Counted from the first letter of the stretch, positions 26,030 through 35,737 are shown. The stretch: DNA of 64,000 nt from Casp-actino8 sp964614655 (GCA_964614655.1 CAZTPF010000009.1:1-64000), one strand, 5' to 3'. The notes: generated by a model not told the origin, from the sequence alone. Numbers and translations: made by a program.

Positions 26030-27274
26030 GTGAACACACGAGGGCGCGTCAGCGATCGGGAATTCGTGGCCGCCATCATCGCCGTGATGTCGAGCACCGC
26101 GTTGGCGATCGACATCATGTTGCCGGCCTTTCCCGAGATACGCGCCGAGTACGGCATGGCTCCCGGATCGGCCGACGTCGCCTGGATCATCACCGCGTTT
26201 TTCCTCGGTATGGCGACCGGTCCGTGGTTGTACGGCCCGGCCTCCGACAAGTACGGACGCCTCACACCGCTACGTATCGGTCTCACCGTGTACGTGGTGG
26301 CCGGCGTCCTCTCGGCCCTCGCGCCGTCGTGGGGCTGGCTACTCGTGGCGCGCTTCCTGTGGGGACTCGGATCGGCCGGGCCGCGTGCCATGACTCTGGC
26401 CATGGTCCGTGATCGATACGAAGGCGACACGATGGCCCGGCTGATGTCGCTCATCATGGCGGTGTTCCTGCTCGTGCCGATCCTCGCTCCGGCCCTCGGT
26501 GCCGGTTTGATCCACATCCTTCCCTGGCGCGCCGTGTTCTTCGCTCCCGCACTGTTCGGAGTCGTGCTCCTGCTCTGGACCTTCCGACTTCCCGAGACAC
26601 TGCCCGCTCACATGGAACGACCCTTCACACTGCGTGAAGTCGGACGGGGCGCGCGTGAAGTCATTCGTCACCGACGAACCATCGGTTTCACACTCGCCAC
26701 CGGATTTCTCTTCGGCATCGTCACGAGTTACCTCTCAGCATCCGAAATCGTTCTCGAAGACGTGTACGGCTACGGCGACTGGTTCCCCCTCTACTTCGGA
26801 GCGATCGCGGTTCTGTTCGCGCTCAATTCGCTCGGCAACGCTCGCTTCGTCGCACGAGTCGGCACCGACAACCTCTTGAAGCGATTGGCTGCGTACTGCT
26901 CCGTCACTGCGCTCTTTCTGCTGATCGTGTCGTTCACCAACGACGGAGTGCCCAACTTCTGGCTGTTCACGGTGGCTGTCGTTCTCGTGGTGCCAGTGGC
27001 TCAAGGAATGGGGCCGCTCTGCAACACCGCCGCCCTCACCCCCGTCCCCCACGTGGCCGGTACCGCCTCGGCCATGAACGCCACCTTCACCACGGCAATT
27101 GGCGCACTGCTCGGCAACCTCGGCGCCGGCCACATCGACGGATCGGTGCTCCCGTTCTCGGTGGCCGTAGCGATCTATGTCGCCGCTGCCGTCTTCCTCA
27201 TCAACTGGTCGGTACGCGAACCGTCGTCGGTTCACCGCGAATTCACTCCCACTCCTGTTCCGGCTGACGGCTGA
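26030..27274 (+). CDS. Bcr/CflA-type drug efflux MFS transporter
   Basis: The protein has 414 aa with twelve membrane helices. Motif A region GPASDKYGRLTPLRIG follows helix 2 and the DHA1-type D1 (ALAIDIMLPAFPEI) is in helix 1; motif C-like region in helix 5 (LVPILAPALGAGL). These features place it in the Bcr/CflA drug:H+ antiporter family. GTG start. Upstream of the arsenic genes by about 45 bp; substrate unknown. Confidence 0.82.
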   Translation: MNTRGRVSDREFVAAIIAVMSSTALAIDIMLPAFPEIRAEYGMAPGSADVAWIITAFFLGMATGPWLYGPASDKYGRLTPLRIGLTVYVVAGVLSALAPSWGWLLVARFLWGLGSAGPRAMTLAMVRDRYEGDTMARLMSLIMAVFLLVPILAPALGAGLIHILPWRAVFFAPALFGVVLLLWTFRLPETLPAHMERPFTLREVGRGAREVIRHRRTIGFTLATGFLFGIVTSYLSASEIVLEDVYGYGDWFPLYFGAIAVLFALNSLGNARFVARVGTDNLLKRLAAYCSVTALFLLIVSFTNDGVPNFWLFTVAVVLVVPVAQGMGPLCNTAALTPVPHVAGTASAMNATFTTAIGALLGNLGAGHIDGSVLPFSVAVAIYVAAAVFLINWSVREPSSVHREFTPTPVPADG

Positions 27275-27318
27275 CCTCGCTACTCTCGACTCGTCGCATC
27301 TCGTCAGAAGGAATGCCC

Positions 27319-27729
27319 ATGTCCCGAGTTCAATTGGCCCTCAACGTGTCGAACCTCAGCGAAGCGATCGAGTTCTATTCGAAGTTGTTCGGGTGCGAAC
27401 CGGCCAAGATTCGTGACGGCTACGCCAACTTCGCCGTGACCGAACCGCCTCTCAAGTTGGTGCTCATCGAGAAGCCCGACGAGGCCGGAACTCTCAACCA
27501 TCTCGGGGTGGAGGTCGAGTCGACCGATCACGTGCAGAGCGCCATCGCCCGTCTCCAAGGACAGGGGATGGACACTCTCGTCGAAGACGAGACCACCTGT
27601 TGCTATGCGGTTCAGGACAAGGTGTGGGTCGACGGTCCCGACGCCGAGAAGTGGGAGATCTACACGGTGCTCGCCGATGCTCCGGTGATGAAACTCATCC
27701 CGGTCGCCGAAGGCGAGTGCTGCGCCTGA
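27319..27729 (+). CDS. arsI: ArsI-type C-As lyase / CadI-like VOC protein
   Basis: The protein has 136 aa with the VOC fold. The ligand set matches the structurally known Thermomonospora ArsI: Gln5, His61 and Glu113 for Fe(II), vicinal Cys94-Cys95 (TTCCYAVQDKVWV) for trivalent arsenic, and a C-terminal Cys pair (GECCA). It would cleave the carbon-arsenic bond of trivalent organoarsenicals with O2. ATG 27319 is favoured by AGAAGGA at 27306-27312. Acr3 follows with a 13-bp overlap. Confidence 0.85.
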   Translation: MSRVQLALNVSNLSEAIEFYSKLFGCEPAKIRDGYANFAVTEPPLKLVLIEKPDEAGTLNHLGVEVESTDHVQSAIARLQGQGMDTLVEDETTCCYAVQDKVWVDGPDAEKWEIYTVLADAPVMKLIPVAEGECCA

Positions 27730-28796
27730 ACGAGAACGAGTCTCCGGGTCGTCTGTCGACCCTCGATCGCTTTCTGCCCGTCTGGATCGGCCTGGCCATG
27801 GTGGCCGGGCTCGTGCTCGGTAATTCGTTCGACGGACTCGACGACTGGCTCGACACCGTCAAGATCGACTCGGTCTCTCTGCCGATCGCCATCGGTCTGT
27901 TCGTGATGATGTATCCGGTACTCGCCAAGGTGAAGTATCGCTCGATCGGCGGTGTGGTGGCCGACCGACGATCGCTCGCTCTGTCGCTCGTGCTCAACTG
28001 GCTGATCGGACCGGCGCTCATGTTCGCCCTCGCCTGGCTGATGCTCCCCGATCTTCCCGAGTACCGCACCGGCCTCATCATCGTGGGGCTGGCTCGCTGT
28101 ATCGCCATGGTGCTGGTGTGGAACGACCTGGCGTGCGGTGACCGCGAACTGGCCGCCGTGCTGGTGGCCGTGAACTCGCTCTTCCAGATCGTCGCCTACT
28201 CGGTTCTCGGCTGGTTCTATCTCGACGTCCTGCCTGGTTGGCTCGGCCTCGATAGCGACGGCATCGACGTCACCGTGTGGGAGATCGCCCGATCGGTGCT
28301 GATATTCCTCGGTGTTCCACTGCTCGCGGGATTCGTCACCCGCCTCGTCGGCGAAGGCCGGCGAGGAACCGAGTGGTACGAGACTCGCTTCCTGCCGCGC
28401 ATCGGCCCCTTCGCTCTGTACGGCCTGCTCGCCACGATCGTGATCCTGTTCGCACTACAAGGCGACCAGATCACCGATCGTCCTTTCGACGTGATGCGGA
28501 TCGCGCTACCACTCCTCGTGTACTTCGCCGTCATGTGGTTCGGTTCTTTCTGGGCCGGCAAGAAGATGGGGCTCGGCTACGACCGCAACACATCGATCGC
28601 CTTCACCGCGGCCGGCAACAACTTCGAATTGGCGATCGCAGTGGCGATCGGCGTGTTCGGCGTGACGTCGGGCCAGGCCCTCGCCGGAGTGGTGGGCCCG
28701 CTCATCGAGGTGCCGGTGCTCGTGGGGCTCGTGTACGTGTCACTTCGCCTTCGGCGCGGCTACGAACCCGAAGCGTCGACTGCCGTCGTACGTTGA
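27717..28796 (+). CDS. acr3: Arsenite efflux permease, ACR3 family
   Basis: The protein has 359 aa with ten membrane helices. The ACR3 signature LARCIAMVLVWNDLACGD contains the conserved Cys of helix 4; GNNFELAIAVAIGVFG matches the later conserved helix. It exports arsenite, the product of C-As bond cleavage by ArsI. GTG start inside the end of arsI, so the two proteins are coupled. No arsR or arsC is in the window. Confidence 0.92.
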   Translation: MLRLNENESPGRLSTLDRFLPVWIGLAMVAGLVLGNSFDGLDDWLDTVKIDSVSLPIAIGLFVMMYPVLAKVKYRSIGGVVADRRSLALSLVLNWLIGPALMFALAWLMLPDLPEYRTGLIIVGLARCIAMVLVWNDLACGDRELAAVLVAVNSLFQIVAYSVLGWFYLDVLPGWLGLDSDGIDVTVWEIARSVLIFLGVPLLAGFVTRLVGEGRRGTEWYETRFLPRIGPFALYGLLATIVILFALQGDQITDRPFDVMRIALPLLVYFAVMWFGSFWAGKKMGLGYDRNTSIAFTAAGNNFELAIAVAIGVFGVTSGQALAGVVGPLIEVPVLVGLVYVSLRLRRGYEPEASTAVVR

Positions 28797-28813
28797 TCGG
28801 CTAGAACGTTCGG

Positions 28814-30079
28814 GTGACCGACACCGTCGACCCGTCGACTCTCGACATCGCCGCCATTCAGAAGCGCACGTTGCGCGTGCTCACCATGGGACAGATCGTG
28901 GGCTCGGCCGCGCTCGGATCAGCGGTCACCGTCGGCGGCTTCGTGATTCAGGACATTCTCGATCAGGAGACTCCGTGGGCCGGCGTCGCCACGGCGACCG
29001 TCACCATGGGAACCGCCGTGATGGCCCAGTTGCTCTCGCGCTACATGCAGAACGCCGGACGCCGACCCGGACTGCAGACGGGTTACGTGATCGGTGCTCT
29101 CGGTTGCTGGCTGGCTGCGTGGGGTGCACAGATCGGGTCGCTGGCTCTGTTCCTGGTGGGTCTCTTCTTCTTCGGTAACGGTCAGGCGGCCAATCTGCTC
29201 GCTCGCTACACCGCCACCGACCTCGCCGAAGAACACGAGCGCGGACGTGCGATGAGCCGAGTCGTGTTCAGTTCCACTTTCGGCGCGGTGTTCGGACCCC
29301 TACTCGTCGGACCCACCCAACACGTCGGCCAGGAATGGCTCGGTCTGCAGAAATACACCGGACCCTTCCTTCTGAGCGGTGTGTTCTTGTTCCTCGCCTT
29401 CGTGAACACCGTGTTGAGACTCCGCCCCGATCCGCTCCACGTGGCTGCACAGATGCGCGGCACCACCATGGCCGCTTCCAAACCCGACCTGCGGATCATG
29501 TCGACTCTGAAGGATGCCTGGGCGACTCCGATGGCTCGCTTGGCCATCCTCACGATGGTCGTCTCGCAAGCCACCATGGTGGCGGTCATGGCGATGACAC
29601 CGGTGCACCTCAAGTTGCACGGGCACGAAGGGGTGAGCCCGTACGTCGTGTCGCTTCACATCGCCGGGATGTACGCGTTCAGCCCATGGGTCGGCCGGTA
29701 CGCCGACAAGAACGGTCGTCTCGCCACCATCAACATGGCAGCGATCATCCTGGTGGCCGCCACCTTGCTGTCGGCCTTGTCGGGTGACGTCGAGCAGTTG
29801 CTCTTTCCGTCACTCTGGCTGCTCGGTCTCGGCTGGAACTTCGGCCTGATCGGTGGATCGAGCCTGCTCGTCGACGCCACCGAACCTTCCAAGCGGGTCG
29901 CCACCCAAGGGGTGGCCGATCTCATGATGAGCTTCTGTGGTGGCTTGGCCGGTTTCGCCTCCGGATTCATTCGCAAGGCGATCGGCTATCACCTCCTGTC
30001 GGCCGGAGCCACGGTGGCGGCTGGCATATTGCTCGCTGCGGTGTACGCCCGACGAGCACGCGTAGCCTCGACTGTGTGA
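28814..30079 (+). CDS. Major facilitator superfamily transporter
   Basis: The protein has 421 aa with twelve hydrophobic helices; a cytoplasmic loop motif RYADKNGRLATIN follows helix 8, and NAGRRPGLQTGYVIG lies after helix 2. GTG start 17 bp after acr3, and the stop overlaps selO. It is in the arsenic gene string, but it does not show clear ArsJ features; a role in organoarsenical or toxin export is only positional inference. Confidence 0.8.
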   Translation: MTDTVDPSTLDIAAIQKRTLRVLTMGQIVGSAALGSAVTVGGFVIQDILDQETPWAGVATATVTMGTAVMAQLLSRYMQNAGRRPGLQTGYVIGALGCWLAAWGAQIGSLALFLVGLFFFGNGQAANLLARYTATDLAEEHERGRAMSRVVFSSTFGAVFGPLLVGPTQHVGQEWLGLQKYTGPFLLSGVFLFLAFVNTVLRLRPDPLHVAAQMRGTTMAASKPDLRIMSTLKDAWATPMARLAILTMVVSQATMVAVMAMTPVHLKLHGHEGVSPYVVSLHIAGMYAFSPWVGRYADKNGRLATINMAAIILVAATLLSALSGDVEQLLFPSLWLLGLGWNFGLIGGSSLLVDATEPSKRVATQGVADLMMSFCGGLAGFASGFIRKAIGYHLLSAGATVAAGILLAAVYARRARVASTV

Positions 30080-31551
30080 GCACGACAGTCGAACCACTCT
30101 TTTCGTTCGACAACACGTTCGTGCGCGAACTCGGTGGCCTGTACGAATCGTGGCCGGCCGAGATGGTTCCCGAGCCGAGGTTGCTCGCCCTCAACGACGA
30201 ACTGGCCGCCGAACTCGGTCTCGACGCCGATCGCTTGCGTTCCGCCGACGGTGTCGCCTGTCTTGTCGGCAATGCCGTGCCGGTGGGCGCCGAACCGGTT
30301 GCCCAGGCGTACTCGGGCCATCAGTTCGGCGGCTACTCACCGCGTCTCGGCGACGGACGGGCGCTGTTGCTCGGCGAAGTGATCGACGTCCACGGTCGTC
30401 GTCGCGACATCCATCTGAAGGGTTCGGGTCGAACACCGTTCGCTCGTGGCGGCGACGGCAAGGCGGCCGTCGGGCCGATGTTGCGCGAGCTGATCATCAG
30501 CGAAGCCATGCATGCACTCGGTGTGCCGACCACGCGTTCCCTTGCCGTGATCTCTACCGGTGAACGCATCGTGCGCGACTCGTGGCAACCCGGTGCCGTG
30601 TTGGTGCGGGTGGCGGCGAGTCATCTACGAGTCGGAACTTTCCAGTACGCGGCGTCCACACAGGATCTCGACCTTCTACGACGACTGGCCGACTACGCGA
30701 TCGACCGCCACTATCCCTCGGCTCGTGAGTCGAGCAACCCGTACCTTGCGTTCTACGAGAGCGTTCTCGACGCCCAGGCCTCGCTCATAGCTCGCTGGAT
30801 GAACATCGGATTCATCCACGGTGTGATGAACACCGACAACGTGACCATTTCGGGTGAGACCATCGACTACGGACCGTGCGCGTTCATGGATCGCTTCGAT
30901 CCGGCGACGGTGTTCAGTTCGATCGACCACGGTGGCCGCTATGCCTACGGCAATCAGCCGATGATCGGCCAATGGAACATGGCGCGTTTCGCCGAGGCGA
31001 TCGCGCCACTCGTCGACTCCGATCCCGAGAAGTCGGTGCCTCAACTGGTCGAGGTTCTGAAGACGTTCCCCGATCGTTACGACTCGTACTGGAAAGCCGG
31101 ACTACGAACGAAGTTGGGGCTCACGAGCGAGCGAGCCGATGACGACGAGTTGTTCGTCGACTTGTTGAAGGTGATGGAAGAGAGCAGTGTCGACTTCACG
31201 GCGTTCTTCCGTCACCTCGCCGATGCGGCCCGTGGTGACCGAGCGGGCGTCGCGGCGATGTCGGCCTGGGTCGACCGGTGGCTCGAGCGGGCGACGGCCG
31301 ACGCCGACGACCTGGGTGCCGTGGCGTCGGCGATGGATGCGGTGAATCCGGTGTACGTACCGCGGAACCATCTGGTGGAAGAAGCGCTGGCCGCCGGCTC
31401 GGAAGGCGACCTGTCGGTGTTGCGCACACTGCTCGAGGTGCTCAGCGATCCGTACACACCCCGCCCCGAATTCACAGTGAACGGTGTCGACCGCTTCGCC
31501 GAACCCGCACCCGCCGACGGCGCCCCCTACGTCACCTACTGCGGCACCTGA
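30076..31551 (+). CDS. selO: SelO/YdiU protein adenylyltransferase
   Basis: The protein has 491 aa. SelO motifs: YSGHQFGGYSPRLGDGRA near residue 78, DIHLKGSGRTPFARGGDGKA, and the metal/catalytic HGVMNTDNVTISGETIDYGP. This pseudokinase transfers AMP to Ser/Thr/Tyr of target proteins and protects against redox stress. The C-terminal Sec of eukaryotic SelO is a Cys here (YCGT). GTG start overlaps the MFS stop. Its 3' end meets the palindromic repeat at 31560. Confidence 0.93.
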   Translation: MSTTVEPLFSFDNTFVRELGGLYESWPAEMVPEPRLLALNDELAAELGLDADRLRSADGVACLVGNAVPVGAEPVAQAYSGHQFGGYSPRLGDGRALLLGEVIDVHGRRRDIHLKGSGRTPFARGGDGKAAVGPMLRELIISEAMHALGVPTTRSLAVISTGERIVRDSWQPGAVLVRVAASHLRVGTFQYAASTQDLDLLRRLADYAIDRHYPSARESSNPYLAFYESVLDAQASLIARWMNIGFIHGVMNTDNVTISGETIDYGPCAFMDRFDPATVFSSIDHGGRYAYGNQPMIGQWNMARFAEAIAPLVDSDPEKSVPQLVEVLKTFPDRYDSYWKAGLRTKLGLTSERADDDELFVDLLKVMEESSVDFTAFFRHLADAARGDRAGVAAMSAWVDRWLERATADADDLGAVASAMDAVNPVYVPRNHLVEEALAAGSEGDLSVLRTLLEVLSDPYTPRPEFTVNGVDRFAEPAPADGAPYVTYCGT

Positions 31552-31559
31552 CTTGGTCG

Positions 31560-31607
31560 TTCTGGCGGCAAAAACGTCACGTGTTTCGCGTGATTCTGCC
31601 GCCAGTT
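31560..31607. repeat. Palindromic dispersed repeat, copy 1 (hairpin)
   Basis: Outer arms CTGGCGGCA (31562-31570) and TGCCGCCAG (31597-31605) enclose an inner stem TCACG/CGTGA. The same element occurs inverted at 35738-35789 with a compensated inner stem. It lies between the convergent selO and GNAT genes and provides the last 11 codons of the latter. It can act as a bidirectional terminator. Confidence 0.7.
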
Positions 31608-32128
31608 CGTTCGATGGAGTAGACGATGTGTCGCCTCCCCCACCACTCCGGGGTTCGAGGATGATCGAAATCGAACTCGGGACGCCGTGACATTCCGATC
31701 CGCTTCATCACGTTCTCACTGCGCACATTCGTCTCGGTGGTGAACGAGTAGATCGTCATCAGTCCGGTGTCGAAGCCGATCCGCAACGCTTCCTGAGCAG
31801 CTTCGGACGCGACACCTTTACCCCACGCCCACGTCGCCAACCGCCAGCCGATCTCGACGTGTGGGCCCATCGGTGTGTCGAAGGTGGTGGTGTTGAGACC
31901 GGTGAACCCGGCCAGACGACCGTCGATCTCGACCGCCCACAGCCCGAACCCATGCCCCTCGAAATGTGACTCGATGCGTTCGATCATCGATGCCGACTCG
32001 TCGAACGACAGAGTCGACGGGAAGTAGCGCATCACCTCGACATCGGCGTTGATCGCAGCAAAAGGAACGACGTCGTCTTCGCGCCAGCGACGCAGGATCA
32101 ATCGTTCGGTTCGGAACGAATCGGTCAC
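31577..32128 (-). CDS. GNAT family acetyltransferase, RimJ-like
   Basis: The protein has 183 aa. Acetyl-CoA site strand and loop: EIGWRLATWAWGKGVASEAAQ, and a RimJ/RimL-type N-terminus (TERLILRRWREDDVVPFAAIN). Later FTTETNVRSENVMKRIG is typical. Substrate may be protein N-termini or a small amine. The last residues (RTGGRITRNT) are encoded by the palindromic repeat, so the original C-terminus may have been replaced. 4-bp overlap with the flavin monooxygenase stop. Confidence 0.85.
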   Translation of the reverse strand: MTDSFRTERLILRRWREDDVVPFAAINADVEVMRYFPSTLSFDESASMIERIESHFEGHGFGLWAVEIDGRLAGFTGLNTTTFDTPMGPHVEIGWRLATWAWGKGVASEAAQEALRIGFDTGLMTIYSFTTETNVRSENVMKRIGMSRRPEFDFDHPRTPEWWGRRHIVYSIERTGGRITRNT

Positions 32129-33888
32129 GAACGGACGGTCTCGAGACCGACCATGTTCCCTTCGGCACGCCAGGCTTCCACGTGCTCGGCGAAACCGAGC
32201 ACGCTCGTCATCCAGGCAATGGCACGCGCCGACTTCATGTCGCCGCCACCTTCACTGTTGAGGTAACCGGGCGTACAGGTGGAGTTGTAACGAGCCACTC
32301 CCCAGAGTTTCTCGAACAAAGTCTGGAACCACTGTTCCTGTGCATCGACGGCCGGCTCGACCTCAACGACATTCTCGCGGTGACAGCGTTCGACAACATG
32401 AGTCACATGCTTCACGATCTCGCTGATCGAGTGCACGAAGTTGGTGGCCTGCGCCCCCTGAACGGTGCTGATCATGAACATGTTGGGGAAGCCACGAGAC
32501 AAGATGCCGTGCAGAGTGGCCGGGCCTTCGGCCCACGCCTTGCTCAACGACACGCCATCGCGCCCCTTCGGATCGAAACCCAGACGATGCGTGTACTCGG
32601 TGGTGACTTCGAACCCGGATGCGAACACGAGAAGATCGACCGGATACTCGACACCGTCGACAACCGGGCCGTTCTCGGTGATCTGGTCGACGCCACGACC
32701 GTCGGTGTCGACGAGGTGCACGTTCGAGCGGTTGAACGCCGGAAGGTACTCGTCGTGGAAGCACGGGCGCTTGCAGTTCTGGCCGTACCACGGCTTCAGC
32801 AAGTCGGCCGTCTTCGGATCGTCGATGGTGTCTTCGATCCGCTGGCGAATGCGCTCCATGTTCTCGAAGTCGATGCGCTCGAGTTCGGCGGCCTCCTCGT
32901 CGTTCTCGGGCATCTTCTTGGTGTCGTACCAGAGCATCTTCGTCCACTCGTCGTCGACCATGTCGACGTCGGGCTGAGCTCCGGTGATGGCCATGGTGAA
33001 GTTGCGGAGACGCTCGGCCTGCCAACCGGGCTTCAACGACTTGAACCACTCGGGATCGGTCGGCTTGTTGTTACGGGCGCCCACGCACGCCGCCGTGCGC
33101 TGGAAGACGTAGAGCTCCTTGGCCGACTCGGCGAGCTTCGGAACGACCTGAACTGCCGTGGCACCGGTTCCGATGATGCCCACTCGCTTGTCGGCGAGCT
33201 TGTCCATGTTGCCCTGCGAACTCCCGCCCGTGAACGAGTAGTCCCAACGGCTGGTATGGAAGGCGCGACCCTTGTAGTTCTCGATGCCGGGAATACCCGG
33301 CAACTTCGCCTTGTGCAGAACACCGCCGGCGATGATCACGTAGCGCGCCGACAGGCGATCGTGACGCGAGGTCTGAATGACCCATCGCTGCCGTGACTGA
33401 TCCCATTCCATCGCTTCCACTTCGGTCTGGAAGAGAGCGTGTGGATACATGTCGAAGTGGCGGCCGAACATCTGGCAGTAGGCGAAGATCTCGGGCGCCT
33501 TGGCGTACTTCTCGGTCGGCATGTAGCCGGTCTCTTCCAACAGCGGCAGGTACACGTACGACTCGACGTCGCACGCGGCGTTGGGATAGCGGTTCCAGTA
33601 CCACGTGCCACCGAAGTCGCCGGCCTTCTCGATGAGTCGGTAGTCGGTGATGCCCTTCTTAGTGAGCTCGGCGGCAGCGAGCATGCCTCCGAAGCCACCA
33701 CCTACGATCACGACCTCGGTGTCTTCGACCACCGCCTCCCGAGTGAAGCCAGGCTCAACATAGGGATCGCGATCGAACTCCTCGTAGAGACCCTTCAGCT
33801 CCTTGTACTGGCGGATGCCGTCGGGGCGCAGACGCTTCTCCCGCTCGATGCGGTACCGCTCGCGTGCCTCTTCGATGCTGATTCCCAC
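32125..33888 (-). CDS. Flavin-containing (Baeyer-Villiger type) monooxygenase
   Basis: The protein has 587 aa. FAD Rossmann motif VVIVGGGFGG near residue 60 and NADPH motif GIIGTGATAVQVVP; the BVMO fingerprint appears as KGRAFHTSRWD. A 55-residue N-terminal helical extension is typical of cyclohexanone/acetone-type BVMOs. It inserts oxygen next to a ketone or oxygenates a heteroatom. GTG 33888 is preferred, with GGGGG nine bases upstream. It is upstream of the GNAT gene with an ATGA overlap. Confidence 0.9.
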   Translation of the reverse strand: MGISIEEARERYRIEREKRLRPDGIRQYKELKGLYEEFDRDPYVEPGFTREAVVEDTEVVIVGGGFGGMLAAAELTKKGITDYRLIEKAGDFGGTWYWNRYPNAACDVESYVYLPLLEETGYMPTEKYAKAPEIFAYCQMFGRHFDMYPHALFQTEVEAMEWDQSRQRWVIQTSRHDRLSARYVIIAGGVLHKAKLPGIPGIENYKGRAFHTSRWDYSFTGGSSQGNMDKLADKRVGIIGTGATAVQVVPKLAESAKELYVFQRTAACVGARNNKPTDPEWFKSLKPGWQAERLRNFTMAITGAQPDVDMVDDEWTKMLWYDTKKMPENDEEAAELERIDFENMERIRQRIEDTIDDPKTADLLKPWYGQNCKRPCFHDEYLPAFNRSNVHLVDTDGRGVDQITENGPVVDGVEYPVDLLVFASGFEVTTEYTHRLGFDPKGRDGVSLSKAWAEGPATLHGILSRGFPNMFMISTVQGAQATNFVHSISEIVKHVTHVVERCHRENVVEVEPAVDAQEQWFQTLFEKLWGVARYNSTCTPGYLNSEGGGDMKSARAIAWMTSVLGFAEHVEAWRAEGNMVGLETVRS

Positions 33889-33997
33889 TCGGCCCCCTTC
33901 AGTCCGGACCACATCCTCGCAACAGGAAGAAGGTACCGCCAACTTTCCTCCGTCGGAAGAGAGTCGAAGGTCCCGTAGCCAGGTCTACGCTCGTCCC

Positions 33998-34444
33998 ATG
34001 ACGACCCTCGACGGCGAGTACGTACCCAGCACCATGGAATGGGTGCGGGATCAGATCGATCTCTACGAGCGGACCGGTGGCCGCGAAGGCAACACACTGC
34101 GCGACAGCGGTATCCCCGTGATCATCGTCACGATGCGCGGCGCGAAGACCGGTGCGGTCCGCAAGATCGCGCTCATGCGGGTCGAGCACGACGGTGCCTA
34201 CGCCCTGGTGGCGTCGAAGGGTGGACACGAAACGAATCCCGACTGGTACCGCAACCTGATCGTGCATCCCGACGAAGTTCTCGTGCAGGACGGACCCGAA
34301 CCGTTCCCCGTGCGGGTTCGTGAAGTCGACGGCGACGAATACGACCGGTGGTGGAATCGCAGTGTCGCCGTGTTCCCCACGTATCTCGAATACCGGGCCA
34401 AGACGGCTCGGCGAATCCCGATCCTGGTGGCCGAACCGCGCTGA
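33998..34444 (+). CDS. Nitroreductase/deazaflavin-dependent oxidoreductase (Ddn family)
   Basis: The protein has 148 aa. Split-barrel F420-binding motif with the family residues VRKIALMRVEHDGAYALVASKGG and NPDWYRNLIVHPDE. These enzymes use F420H2 to reduce quinones or nitro compounds. Divergent from the flavin monooxygenase with 109 bp between, which must hold both promoters. ATG at 33998. Confidence 0.88.
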   Translation: MTTLDGEYVPSTMEWVRDQIDLYERTGGREGNTLRDSGIPVIIVTMRGAKTGAVRKIALMRVEHDGAYALVASKGGHETNPDWYRNLIVHPDEVLVQDGPEPFPVRVREVDGDEYDRWWNRSVAVFPTYLEYRAKTARRIPILVAEPR

Positions 34445-34468
34445 CTCGACAGCGTGCGAACATAGGGC

Positions 34469-35731
34469 ATGGCTCCGACACCTCTTCCCCGGTCGCCTCG
34501 ATCGGCCGACGACGTCATTGCCGACCTCGCCGAGTTGCGAGCCGACGACGTGAAATGGTCCGAAGGGCGTGCCTTCGGAATGGTGTACGACGGTGGTCCG
34601 GCCGTGCACGAAGTGGCCGAGCGGGCAGCAGCGATGTATCTGCACGAGAACGCTCTCAACACCAAGGCGTTCCCGTCGCTCGCACGACTCCAATCCGACG
34701 TGGTGTCGTGGACGGCGTCGCTGATGCACGGTCCCGACACTGCAGCCGGATTCATGACCTCGGGTGGAACCGAGTCGATCCAAGTCGCGGTGCTCGCCGC
34801 CCGTGAGCGCGCACGCACCGAGCGCGGTGTGACCGAACCCGAGATGGTGATCTCCGACACCACCCATGCCGCGTTCCACAAGTCGGCCCACATGTACGGC
34901 ATGAAGGTGCACAAGGTGCCGTGTCGATCCGACTACACCGCCGACGTCGAGGCCATGGCCCAGCACGTGAACGAGAACACGGTCCTCGTCGTCGGATCGG
35001 CACCGCAGTATCCGCAGGGAGTCGTCGATCCGATTCCGGAGATCGCCGAGTTGGCGGCAACCGTCGACGCCAACTGCCATGTCGATGCCTGCATGGGCGG
35101 TTTCGTACTTCCCTTCGCCGAAATGCTCGGACGCGACGTCGAGCCGTGGGACTTCCGTGTCGAGGGTGTTCACTCGATCTCGGCCGACGTGCACAAGTTG
35201 GGGTACGCGCCCAAAGGCGCATCAGTGATCGTGTACCGCAATCGGGAGCTGCGCGCGCACCAGACGTTCGTGTTCTCCGACTGGCTCGGCGGCTTCTATG
35301 CGTCACCCAATTTGCAGGGCACGCGTTCAGGCCTTCCGATGGCGGCGGCGTGGGCGGTCATGTCGACTCTCGGCACCGAGGGATACATGGAATTGACTCG
35401 CCGAACCCTCGAGACCGCCGATGCGATTCGTTCCGCCGTGCGATCGATCGACGGACTCACGGTCCTCGGCGATCCGCGTTTTCATCTACTGACCATCGCC
35501 AGCGACACGACGTCGACGACCCCGATCGATGCTTTCGCACTCGGAGACGCTCTCCTCGCCCGGGGCTGGTTCCACGATCGCCAGTCGCCACCCGACACCT
35601 TGCACGCCACGGTGTCGAACTCGAACGTCGATCACCTCGAGCAGTACCTCGCCGATCTGTACGCCTGCGCCGATGAGGTGCGCGGTAGCCGTGCCGCCGA
35701 TCGATCGACCAACTACGCCACCCTCGAGTGA
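34469..35731 (+). CDS. PLP-dependent decarboxylase / sphingosine-1-phosphate lyase-like
   Basis: The protein has 420 aa. Group II decarboxylase features: MTSGGTESIQVAVLAARERA near residue 95, VDACMGGFVLPF, and the PLP-binding lysine in SADVHKLGYAPKG. The closest recognised type is the S1P-lyase branch, which splits phosphorylated long-chain amino alcohols or acts on amino acids. Located 25 bp after the F420 gene. Its 3' end meets the second palindromic repeat. Confidence 0.85.
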   Translation: MAPTPLPRSPRSADDVIADLAELRADDVKWSEGRAFGMVYDGGPAVHEVAERAAAMYLHENALNTKAFPSLARLQSDVVSWTASLMHGPDTAAGFMTSGGTESIQVAVLAARERARTERGVTEPEMVISDTTHAAFHKSAHMYGMKVHKVPCRSDYTADVEAMAQHVNENTVLVVGSAPQYPQGVVDPIPEIAELAATVDANCHVDACMGGFVLPFAEMLGRDVEPWDFRVEGVHSISADVHKLGYAPKGASVIVYRNRELRAHQTFVFSDWLGGFYASPNLQGTRSGLPMAAAWAVMSTLGTEGYMELTRRTLETADAIRSAVRSIDGLTVLGDPRFHLLTIASDTTSTTPIDAFALGDALLARGWFHDRQSPPDTLHATVSNSNVDHLEQYLADLYACADEVRGSRAADRSTNYATLE

Positions 35732-35737
35732 CCGGCG

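Noticed and set aside
33899..35194. A 431-aa minus-strand open frame opposite the F420 and PLP-enzyme genes
   Set aside because: His/Gly-rich shadow of two genes with clear family motifs on the other strand.
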